A stretch of DNA of 64,000 nucleotides, from assembly GCA_902766825.1 (NCBI GenBank), contig CACXFB010000052.1, positions 1-64,000 on the forward strand, written 5' to 3'. A program made the translations under genes and the position numbers. The first letter of the stretch is position 1. Each line of letters opens with the position of its first letter. This document shows, piece after piece, positions 52,656 through 60,187 of this stretch. The stretch is from an uncultured Lachnospiraceae bacterium (GTDB taxonomy: Bacteria > Bacillota > Clostridia > Lachnospirales > Lachnospiraceae). Below the pieces are notes generated by a model, which saw only the letters and a program-made list of their open reading frames with translations, made no database searches and was not told the DNA's origin.

Positions 52656-53162
52656 TTATTTAGCGGCCTTCTTTGCAACCTTCTTTGAAACTTCCTTAGC
52701 TTCCTTCTTAGCTGCTTTCTTTGCTGCCTTCTTCTCAGCCTTAAGTTCTTCTTTTGTCTTAGGCTTCTCAAGAGGACCTCTTACTCCTCTTACTTCTATA
52801 ATGTATATTCCGCTGACAGTTGCCTTAATTTCCTTCTTAACAGGAATCTGGTCAAATATCTTTGCATCACACATAAGATTAACAATCTGTGGTCCAATCT
52901 TTGCCTTTACGATAGGCACTTTGGATTTGCGAAGATACTTTGGTGTCTGATCCATAACTATCTTTGGCATGTTGGCATCTATAAGACGCATTTTCTTTTT
53001 ATCAATTACAAGCATCGATACCTGCTGTGCTGCCTGCTTCATCTGCTCATTGGCAGCATCCTGTTTCTTCTGAAGCTTATTACCAAGGTACGCTAATACT
53101 CCAAAAGCTATAACAACTACTGCAACCACGATACCTACGATAATCCAATTAATACCACCCAT
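52656..53162 (-). CDS. Membrane-anchored protein of unknown function with Lys/Ala-rich tail
   Basis: This 168-residue protein has an N-terminal helix (about residues 5-27), a short coiled coil (about 30-48), and a central strand-rich domain (VSMLVIDKKKMRLIDANMP to IIEVRGVRGP, about 49-130). The tail of 35 residues is made almost only of Lys, Ala and Glu. I know no name for it. It has its own promoter and shares the terminator with the ddl operon. The basic tail may bind nucleic acid or acidic polymers near the membrane, which is inference. Confidence 0.6.
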   Translation of the reverse strand: MGGINWIIVGIVVAVVVIAFGVLAYLGNKLQKKQDAANEQMKQAAQQVSMLVIDKKKMRLIDANMPKIVMDQTPKYLRKSKVPIVKAKIGPQIVNLMCDAKIFDQIPVKKEIKATVSGIYIIEVRGVRGPLEKPKTKEELKAEKKAAKKAAKKEAKEVSKKVAKKAAK

Positions 53163-53216
53163 GAATATGTTCCTCCAATTTCTGATATCGAGATAATATT
53201 TTTAATGACAAAATAA

Positions 53217-53245
53217 ATAATACACATAATCTATAGGAATGTCCA
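53217..53245 (-). promoter_or_regulatory. Promoter of the Lys/Ala-tail protein
   Basis: TGGACA (53240-53245), a 17-base spacer and TATTAT (53217-53222) lie on the minus strand. Confidence 0.5.
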
Positions 53246-53265
53246 CATTTAAATAAACATTATGC

Positions 53266-53985
53266 CTACATTTCTTTAAGCATATCAGTTACTATCTGTC
53301 TGAATTTTTCTCCCGGACGTTTCTTTTCATCCGCTGTAAATTCTGCCATGTCTACCGGCTTACCGTATCTTACACTTACTTTTCCTGCCTTAATCTTAGG
53401 ACTGTGATTCTCAAGAATATCATCAGTTCCTTTTATGGCAACCGGTATAACCTTGCATCCTGTCTTTGATGCTATCTTAAATGTTCCGTCCTTAAAAGGA
53501 AGAAGCTCATCCTTGTGGTTTCTTGTTCCTTCAGGCATAACAAATATTGAATAACCTTCTTTTATATACTGAATAGACGTAATAATAACACCAAGACTTT
53601 GTTTTGGGTTGTCTCTTTCAATGAAAAGACATTTTAAAATCTTCATCCATCTGCTGACTACAGGCAGTTTCTGCATATCAGCTTTGGCAATGTATCTTGT
53701 AAGCGTCGGAACCATCGGATAAGTTACTACGGTGTCAAAATATCCTCTGTGGTTTGCAATATAAAGAACCGCTTCATCCTTTGGAACATTTTCAATTCCC
53801 TGAACATCCAGCTTCACACCGGATATTAACATTATTGTCCTGAGCGCAACGCCAACTATCTTCTGAGTAACAGCGGCTTTCTTTCGCTCATCAAATTTAC
53901 CGATGATAAATACCACAAGATACAGTGGCAGGCTTAATATTCCCACCAACACAATAAACAATACTACTAAAAATGATCTAATCAT
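53266..53985 (-). CDS. plsC: 1-acyl-sn-glycerol-3-phosphate acyltransferase
   Basis: This 239-residue enzyme makes phosphatidic acid from lysophosphatidic acid at the membrane. An N-terminal hydrophobic segment (about residues 2-27) is followed by the His-x4-Asp site NHRGYFD (about 75-81), the FIERDNPKQS segment and PEGTRN (about 150-155). These match the PlsC family in order and distance. A TTGGAGAA ribosome site precedes the ATG, 56 bases after the VanY-like gene, and the two may be cotranscribed. Confidence 0.9.
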   Translation of the reverse strand: MIRSFLVVLFIVLVGILSLPLYLVVFIIGKFDERKKAAVTQKIVGVALRTIMLISGVKLDVQGIENVPKDEAVLYIANHRGYFDTVVTYPMVPTLTRYIAKADMQKLPVVSRWMKILKCLFIERDNPKQSLGVIITSIQYIKEGYSIFVMPEGTRNHKDELLPFKDGTFKIASKTGCKVIPVAIKGTDDILENHSPKIKAGKVSVRYGKPVDMAEFTADEKKRPGEKFRQIVTDMLKEM

Positions 53986-54041
53986 ATTTTCTCCAATCCG
54001 TCGCGTTTAACTGTTATAGATCTTAACGACCACGTTTTTCA

Positions 54042-55415
54042 TTAACCATTTGTTGATTCGCCGTCAGCGTTTTGCGTTGGAGCGGCAGACCTTGTAGGTC
54101 TCGGGGTTCTTGTTGTTCTTGGTGTCCTTGTCGCTTCTTTGGTTGGTTCCTCTGTCTGTGTTGCTGTTGCCTCCTGAGTCGGCTCCGGCGTCTTCGTTGG
54201 TTTTTTCGTCGGTTGCTCTGTCGGCTTTTTCGTTGGCGTCTCCGTCGGTTGCTCTGTCGGCTTTTCAGTCGGTGGGTCCGTCGGCTCCTGTGTTGGTGTA
54301 TCCGTTGGCTTCGGCGTCTTCGTTGGTTCTATTGTCTGCACCGGTTCCTCTGTCGGTTCATCCGTTGCCTGCGGCTCATCCGTATGAAGAAGTGTTGGCT
54401 CGTCCATCGGAACATATGTTGGCTCGTAACCTATTCCCATAAACTCATCGTAATACTCTTTTTCCTCTTTTTCAATCGCTTCTAAATCAGCCTCATATCC
54501 ATAATACTCATCCAATGTAATTCCCTGCTCATAAAGATATCTTGCAAGGTCATATCCAACATATCTTATATGCCACGGTTCGTAAGAATAACCTGTTATA
54601 TCTTCCTTACTCTTTGGATATCTTACTACAAATCCAAATCTGAAACAGTTCTTTTTTACCCACTGTCCCTCAGGAGTACCGATAAATTCATCCGTAAGAT
54701 TTCCATCCATGCTTTCACAGGAAATGTCTATCGCCCATCCTGTCTGATGTTCACTTCTTCCCGGTCTTGCCGAATACTTATTGGTATGATCATATCCCTG
54801 ATAGATCAGATTGTTATTATAAATGGTCTTCTGTCTTTCAAAAGAACGAAATCCCGACACACCTATAAGCTCAACGCCACTCTTACCGGCACACTCAAAC
54901 ATAGCCTCAAGTGCCTCGGCAGCTTCCTGCCTGAGTTTTCGCTTCTCATCTGCATAGTTAATAGAAAACTTAACATCCACATCCACAAGATCATCTGGCT
55001 TGTAATCATCCTCAAGCGGATACATCTTATTAACAAGAACCGTACGGCTTTTTGGATCCACATCCGGCTTGTCAGCGTTATTCTGTATGGTACTGTCCGG
55101 CAATTTCTTTACAGACATCACACCATCGATATATACATCAATCGTACCGTCCTCATTAACCATTCCCTCTGTATCTATAGTTCCTTTTCCTTCTTCTTCA
55201 TCCGGTTCATAATCGGTTCTTCCGGTTTTGTCTTTATCAATCCTGTTGCCATCCTTCTCATCCACAGGTTTAATCGTATTAACTGCTTCCCTCGAAAGAC
55301 TTGTAAGCTTTATCTGGTCATCCTCGCCACCTACCGATGCAAGCTTTAATGCGATTCCCGCAGTAACTATTAGTATAAGACCGGCACACACAATTATATA
55401 TTTCTTCTTTTTCAT
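54042..55415 (-). CDS. VanY/DacB-type D-alanyl-D-alanine carboxypeptidase with Pro/Thr-rich tail
   Basis: This 457-residue protein has a membrane anchor or signal (about residues 5-28), an acidic linker, and a peptidase M15 domain (about 170-300). The zinc motif is SEHQTGWAIDI and the second site is EPWHIRYVG, with GVSGFRSFERQ before them. A tail of about 110 residues made of repeated PTE-P, PT-KP and PTxTP units ends the protein, perhaps a wall-spanning stalk. It trims the last D-Ala of peptidoglycan stems. It has its own promoter, which carries a palindrome in the spacer. Confidence 0.88.
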   Translation of the reverse strand: MKKKKYIIVCAGLILIVTAGIALKLASVGGEDDQIKLTSLSREAVNTIKPVDEKDGNRIDKDKTGRTDYEPDEEEGKGTIDTEGMVNEDGTIDVYIDGVMSVKKLPDSTIQNNADKPDVDPKSRTVLVNKMYPLEDDYKPDDLVDVDVKFSINYADEKRKLRQEAAEALEAMFECAGKSGVELIGVSGFRSFERQKTIYNNNLIYQGYDHTNKYSARPGRSEHQTGWAIDISCESMDGNLTDEFIGTPEGQWVKKNCFRFGFVVRYPKSKEDITGYSYEPWHIRYVGYDLARYLYEQGITLDEYYGYEADLEAIEKEEKEYYDEFMGIGYEPTYVPMDEPTLLHTDEPQATDEPTEEPVQTIEPTKTPKPTDTPTQEPTDPPTEKPTEQPTETPTKKPTEQPTKKPTKTPEPTQEATATQTEEPTKEATRTPRTTRTPRPTRSAAPTQNADGESTNG

Positions 55416-55454
55416 GTACTGTATGTCCTTCTTTCCTCATATGTCTGAACTGTC

Positions 55455-55483
55455 ATTATAGCACAGTCTACACGTGTAGGCAA
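55455..55483 (-). promoter_or_regulatory. Promoter of the carboxypeptidase gene
   Basis: TTGCCT (55478-55483), a 17-base spacer and an extended TGC-TATAAT (55455-55460) lie on the minus strand. A perfect 12-base palindrome CTACACGTGTAG (55468-55479) fills the spacer. The -35 ends two bases from the repeat. Confidence 0.65.
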
Positions 55484-55485
55484 GA

Positions 55486-55637
55486 GTGAAACGGGGGACG
55501 GTTCTTCGTTCCAATGAAACAGGGGACGGTTCCTCGTTCCAAGCCAAAGCAAGGAATGTTTCTAATGACATCCTTTTTGGGAACGAGGAACCGTCCCCTG
55601 TTTCAGTTTTGGAACGAAGAACCGTCCCCCGTTTCAC
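55486..55637. repeat. Nested long palindromic repeat, copy 2 (double inverted pair)
   Basis: The outer arms (55486-55513 with 55610-55637) are perfect 28-base inverted repeats of the GTGAAACGGGGGACGGTTC unit. The inner arms (55515-55541 with 55579-55605) are close variants with an A for G change (ACAGGGGAC). The centre is about 37 bases. It encloses the ligase stop codon at 55603-55605. The unit is shared with 48423-48492. Confidence 0.9.
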
Positions 55638-56997
55638 GGAGCTTTTTTATATCTTTTTTTCCATTCCCTAATAACGGAATCTTATCAACATTCACAAACA
55701 CTACTTTTGAAAGATTAACTATTGATTTTATATACGCCTTTATATCATCAGTAATTTTTCCGTATACGGCGATTTTCTCATCAACATGTTGTACAACATA
55801 AACCTCACCTGATTTCTTATATAATAATTCTTCTATCTCAGTAAGATTTATTCTTTTCCCATTAATCTTGATATAATTATCATCTCTTCCTGTGACAAAA
55901 TAGTATCCATTCTCATCAAAATATGCTCTGTCATGGGTTGCCAGTCTTCCATTCCATTCATCGGATTTTTTTAAATCACTGTAATCAAATGCGTATCCCT
56001 GCGCAACATTATCTCCGTATACCACAAGTTCTCCCTCACAGTGAGGGGTTGTTATGATTTGTCCTTTACTATCCTGTATTGTTAGTTTTACCCCGTCTAA
56101 ACCTTTTCCTATGGTACCTATTATGTTCTCTGTAAATGCTTCATTCATAATGGATATTCTGGCAGTAGCTTCTGTCTGTCCATACATAGGATAAAACCTG
56201 CAGTTCTTTTTTTTCGAATATTCCACCATTTTTCTATATAGTTCCCTGTTTAATCTGTCACCGGCATGGGTAATCATACGCAGCCTGTCATCTACACGCT
56301 CAAACAGTCCTAACCTTCCCATATACTCAAAAGTCGTAGATACACCGGCAATAGAATTGCCACCATTCTGGTTATAGTAATCCCAAAACTTCTTTGTCAT
56401 AAAACTTTCATTTGTAAGCAAAATACACGCACCGACATAAAGGTGCGTGTTAATAATCGACAATCCGTATGTATAACTAAACGGCAGCATCGTAATTGGC
56501 CTGTGTTCACAGTCAATCTCCAACGCTTTGATAATAGCCTTTGTATTTGCTAAAAGGTTCTTATATGATAATCTGACAAGTCTTGCACTTCCTGTGGAAC
56601 CTGAAGTAGATAACAACAATGCTAGGTTTTCATCAAAATAATAATTGTCATTAAGCTCCTTTAATACATAATTGTCTTTTTCCCACACTATCTCACCATC
56701 AATCTGCCTGTCCTTTGGCATCCATATGTACCTCGGCTTATATTTATCCAATAACCCTTTTAGTAAATGAGGCGACATGGAACCATCCAGCATAAGAGGC
56801 ACTATCTGATTGTTAATGCATGAAACATATGCATACAATGTTTCAAGATTGTTGTCACAGAGTATAAATACCAGACATCTTTCATTAACAGCATGATAAA
56901 AATCCCTGCTCATTACTTCAAGTTGCAGGTAAGTATATTTATTTCCATTCTTATCAATAACAGCAATTTTGTTGCCGTAGTCACTAAAATTCCACAT
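55603..56997 (-). CDS. Stand-alone AMP-forming acyl/amino-acid ligase with repeat-encoded C-terminus
   Basis: This protein of about 464 residues belongs to the ANL superfamily. Core motifs are LSTSGSTGSARLVRLSYKN (A3, about residue 130), MLPFSYTYG, MYGQTEATARIS (A5), GELVVYGDNVAQGY, and TGRDDNYIKINGKRIN (A8). The NGKKD lysine (A10, about residue 447) is intact. It should activate a carboxylic or amino acid and load it on a carrier protein, most simply the ACP encoded upstream. The last 11 codons (RETGDGSSFQN) lie within the palindromic repeat. The ATG at 56997 fits the family start, and 57027 is an alternative that overlaps the upstream gene. It is last in its operon. Confidence 0.82.
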   Translation of the reverse strand: MWNFSDYGNKIAVIDKNGNKYTYLQLEVMSRDFYHAVNERCLVFILCDNNLETLYAYVSCINNQIVPLMLDGSMSPHLLKGLLDKYKPRYIWMPKDRQIDGEIVWEKDNYVLKELNDNYYFDENLALLLSTSGSTGSARLVRLSYKNLLANTKAIIKALEIDCEHRPITMLPFSYTYGLSIINTHLYVGACILLTNESFMTKKFWDYYNQNGGNSIAGVSTTFEYMGRLGLFERVDDRLRMITHAGDRLNRELYRKMVEYSKKKNCRFYPMYGQTEATARISIMNEAFTENIIGTIGKGLDGVKLTIQDSKGQIITTPHCEGELVVYGDNVAQGYAFDYSDLKKSDEWNGRLATHDRAYFDENGYYFVTGRDDNYIKINGKRINLTEIEELLYKKSGEVYVVQHVDEKIAVYGKITDDIKAYIKSIVNLSKVVFVNVDKIPLLGNGKKDIKKLRETGDGSSFQN

Positions 56998-57005
56998 ATT
57001 ATTTA

Positions 57006-58259
57006 TTATTCCATCCCAACAAACCATTCCACCTTATTATTCTCTCCCGACATTATAAAGTCTACAAATCGAAACTCGAACTCACAATCCCTAAGCCCAT
57101 TCTCTTTCATCAGTTCCATATATTTATTTACTACATCCTCCTGTGTCAGATAAGCATCTTCCATTACTTCATCGTCTAACACCATCTGAATTTCAAAATA
57201 GTTATAATCTTTCTGTGTTATCTGGAACTGAACAATCAGATTAACCATGTCATTCATAATCTCAATCGGCTCATACAATACATATTTATTAATCCACGTT
57301 CCGTCTTCCCTCTTTATCATTGTGTTACTCCTGCCCTCAGTAATTTTTAACACCGGACTTTTATTGCCACATTTGCAATGCAAATCATTAGATATGTAAC
57401 CTCTGTCTCCTATCATGTACCTTACAAACGGCATGACATCATTGTTAAGGGATGTAACACATATTTCTCCCTCTTTGCCATCTTCCACAATACAGTCGTT
57501 CTCCAATATTTCCACATGAACGTTGGATTCCATAACATGCATATTCCCCTGAGGACATTCATATGCAATGGAGTTCATCTCATGACAGCCATATTGGTCG
57601 GCTACACAGCATCCAAGCAGATTTTTTACTTCTTCTTTTAAAGCTCTCGTTACCATTTCTCCGGTAAATTCTATATACTTTAATGATTTTATGACTTCAT
57701 TATGATTTTTCTTTATATAGTCGAGCAACAATACCATCATCCCCGGCTGTATAGTCATCCAGACCGGTTGAAAATCATTCATCATTTCATAAATGACTTC
57801 CATGCTTTCTTCATTGATATTTCTCTTACTAAAGCCCAGCATATTTTTTATCTCAACATAACGGACACCTCTGTGTTCACTGTCAACTCCCGGTGCTGCC
57901 GTATAAAAATAACACATTCTGTCTTCTGTTTTTATCCCATAATAACGACTTCTTCTAAGCCATAATTCCGCCATGGATTTTCTGTAATCATCATGGGTCT
58001 TGTATATGTCCATAACAACTCCTGATGTACCTGAAGTAGACATTTTTCCAAGTCGCCCTGACATATAATCAATTATGTAATTAGAAGATATACATCTGCT
58101 GACATCCTTTCTGAAATCCTCTTTTCTCATAACCGGTAATCTCTTAAAATCCTCCCATGTTATGTCTGTAAAATCAGATACCGCTCCATCAAGACGATTA
58201 CAATACATAGGAACGGTTGTGTACGCATGTACTATATTTCTATGCAGTTTACTTTGCAT
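57006..58259 (-). CDS. PaaK/CapK-like adenylate-forming enzyme
   Basis: This 417-residue protein is of the phenylacetate-CoA ligase-like group. The nucleotide loop STSGTSGVVMDIYKT (about residues 72-86), IEFTGEMVT, DQYGCHEMNSIAYECPQG and RYMIGDRGYIS with a nearby CKCG match this family in order. The last motif is GENNKVEWFV, where relatives have GK.R.., so lysine is kept but its frame is altered. It may activate a second acid in the pathway. A GGAGGAA ribosome site precedes the ATG, two bases after the preceding gene's stop. Confidence 0.78.
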   Translation of the reverse strand: MQSKLHRNIVHAYTTVPMYCNRLDGAVSDFTDITWEDFKRLPVMRKEDFRKDVSRCISSNYIIDYMSGRLGKMSTSGTSGVVMDIYKTHDDYRKSMAELWLRRSRYYGIKTEDRMCYFYTAAPGVDSEHRGVRYVEIKNMLGFSKRNINEESMEVIYEMMNDFQPVWMTIQPGMMVLLLDYIKKNHNEVIKSLKYIEFTGEMVTRALKEEVKNLLGCCVADQYGCHEMNSIAYECPQGNMHVMESNVHVEILENDCIVEDGKEGEICVTSLNNDVMPFVRYMIGDRGYISNDLHCKCGNKSPVLKITEGRSNTMIKREDGTWINKYVLYEPIEIMNDMVNLIVQFQITQKDYNYFEIQMVLDDEVMEDAYLTQEDVVNKYMELMKENGLRDCEFEFRFVDFIMSGENNKVEWFVGME

Positions 58260-58261
58260 TT

Positions 58262-59818
58262 TTATTCCTCCAAATCAATTTCTTTGACTTCTATTCCCAA
58301 GCCACATATGCTTTCCCATCGCTTACATACAACACCTACATTAACATTCCCCATCAGTTCATGTCTCATCTTAACCATATACATGTCTACTCCCTCAGAA
58401 CGTTTTCCCATGTATATGTTTTTTCCATCCACAAGGACGCTCAGTTTTTCTCCTTCTCCAAGAGAAATATTAGATTTTATTTCCCTGTCTTTTATCCTTG
58501 AAACCACAATCTCATTGTGATTATTAATTGCACACATATAATCATTACCGTGCATGCTTCCGCCATCATCACCGGAAAGGAAAATTCCCGCCTGATAGTT
58601 AACATCTTCATCACGTTCCTTAACGCATGTAACGTTAAATGTCATATGCAAAGAACTGCCCTTAGGCTTGATATTAAAACTCTTTATAACTGCTTTTGGT
58701 GCATTGTCATTTTCCCACCAGTTATAATCATTACTCCCCTTAAGGATCATGATATAATTATCCATATATTTTCTTCGGATAATCGCGCCCTGCTTAGGAT
58801 CCCCTGATATCAGTTCAGAATCTTTCTCTGCCTTTTCTATGAATACATTTAGTTCCCTGTTACCTATGTCTTTTGATGCTTTGGCAACGAGAACCTCCTT
58901 AAGACAAGTCAGTGATTCTTTCTCTAACGCCTTAACATTATCAGGTACTACTATCTCACCTATAGTACGGTTATGTATATCAATAAACTGTCGTATTGTA
59001 TGTGCTCCAAAGCAAGCCTGCAATTCATCAGCCATCTTCATGCATCTGTTTTTTAATCCATCATTACCACTTGGAAGTATGTCGGCAAATTCTCTCCAGA
59101 CCGAACTGTAAACCTTGGATATATTTACAATCTTCTTTTTCATTTCAGGAAGAATCATGTTCTTACCGAGATTCTCCATATTAAAAACATTGATATATTC
59201 ATTCAATAAAATCTGCCACTTTAAGCCATAAGAGTGTTCAATTGCTTTAATATATGAATCAAGAACCACGCTCCACGAAAAATTAAATCCTTCAATTTTT
59301 TCTCTGTCAAAAACAGCAACTGACCGTTCTGTCCCATATCTTTTCCTGAAGCTTTTATTTGCTTTATCCAAATCACAGTATCTTATTTTTCTTGTATAAT
59401 ATTTCTCCTCAAAAACATCATACGGTTCATTATCCAGTATAAATACCGCATCTGACATCGCATCATAACCTTTAACAACTGCCCAATGCGGCCAATGCGT
59501 ATTCTTATAATATCTGCTCTCAACCACATCATATAAGTCCAAACCTACAACCGTAAGCTTGTCCTCCTTGATAGCAGCACATATCTTTTTATATGAAATG
59601 CTTGTGTAACTATCAGCGCATAACCTGCTTTCATCACACAGATTCACAATTTCCTCCTTAGGGAAATCATATACGCGAAATATATTTTTCTGCGCCAGGT
59701 AAATATCACCATTAGCGTGGGAATAATAACCTATCACATTAGCAATGCATCGTTCATAACAGCTGACAACATCAAGCGTATATCCGGATGTTGTATCTAT
59801 GACATCAATAACTTTCAT
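58262..59818 (-). CDS. BtrH-like N-terminal domain protein with C-terminal beta-sandwich
   Basis: This 518-residue protein has three parts. Residues 1-170 resemble the BtrH N-terminal/C39-like papain fold: a cysteine in VVSCYERCIANVIGYY (about residue 20), a histidine in THWPHWAVVKGYD (about 112-115) and an aspartate in VFILDNEPYD (about 130). The middle is helical (about 175-330). The end (about 365-515) looks like a concanavalin-type sandwich. BtrH in butirosin synthesis transfers an acyl chain from an ACP to the product amine. With an ACP gene 26 bases upstream the same logic is likely here. An AGGAG ribosome site precedes the ATG. Confidence 0.65.
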   Translation of the reverse strand: MKVIDVIDTTSGYTLDVVSCYERCIANVIGYYSHANGDIYLAQKNIFRVYDFPKEEIVNLCDESRLCADSYTSISYKKICAAIKEDKLTVVGLDLYDVVESRYYKNTHWPHWAVVKGYDAMSDAVFILDNEPYDVFEEKYYTRKIRYCDLDKANKSFRKRYGTERSVAVFDREKIEGFNFSWSVVLDSYIKAIEHSYGLKWQILLNEYINVFNMENLGKNMILPEMKKKIVNISKVYSSVWREFADILPSGNDGLKNRCMKMADELQACFGAHTIRQFIDIHNRTIGEIVVPDNVKALEKESLTCLKEVLVAKASKDIGNRELNVFIEKAEKDSELISGDPKQGAIIRRKYMDNYIMILKGSNDYNWWENDNAPKAVIKSFNIKPKGSSLHMTFNVTCVKERDEDVNYQAGIFLSGDDGGSMHGNDYMCAINNHNEIVVSRIKDREIKSNISLGEGEKLSVLVDGKNIYMGKRSEGVDMYMVKMRHELMGNVNVGVVCKRWESICGLGIEVKEIDLEE

Positions 59819-59844
59819 TAAATTACTCCTAAACCTATTAACAA

Positions 59845-60099
59845 CTATGCACTTGCTTCATTTTTTGACTTTATAAGCTCAAACAAAACATTTACGTCTT
59901 CTATGCACTCTAACATTTCCTCAGGTTCAAGTTTAATATTAAACTTACTCTCAATCTCTTCAAAGAAACTGATGATGTCTATAGAATCAAATTCGTAATC
60001 AGATATTAAATTAGTTCTTTCATCAAGGTTAATATCTGACTGTGAATCACTCATATGCTGTTTAATTATTGTTTTAATTACTTCTTTTGTGTTAATCAT
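59845..60099 (-). CDS. Acyl carrier protein
   Basis: This acidic four-helix protein of 84 residues has the phosphopantetheine serine in FDSIDIISFFEEIE (DSID, at about residue 37) and a final helix. It differs from the fatty-acid ACP type, which has DSLD, and its surroundings point to a dedicated carrier for a specialised pathway. The ATG at 60099 is preferred because AGGA is seven bases before it; an ATG two codons upstream is too close. A perfect dyad (60111-60138) lies before it. No phosphopantetheinyl transferase is in view. Confidence 0.88.
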   Translation of the reverse strand: MINTKEVIKTIIKQHMSDSQSDINLDERTNLISDYEFDSIDIISFFEEIESKFNIKLEPEEMLECIEDVNVLFELIKSKNEASA

Positions 60100-60110
60100 T
60101 TTCATATCCT

Positions 60111-60138
60111 AAATGATAAATAGGCTTAATTATCATTT
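60111..60138. repeat. Dyad between the exporter and ACP genes
   Basis: Perfect arms AAATGATAA (60111-60119) and TTATCATTT (60130-60138). It could be an mRNA hairpin or a repressor site, and no promoter is clear beside it. Confidence 0.45.
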
Positions 60139-60187
60139 ATTTCCTTTCTTATGTTCTTGTTTTACACTCATCAAACACATTGTCATT

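Noticed and set aside
54570-55349. A 259-codon plus-strand open frame opposite the carboxypeptidase gene
   Set aside because: It mirrors a clear M15 peptidase frame, and the translated product is a low-complexity Ile/Tyr/Leu sequence with no start signals.
55486-55637. Repeats considered as a CRISPR array
   Set aside because: The units are inverted and nested, not direct repeats with regular spacers, and no cas genes are nearby.
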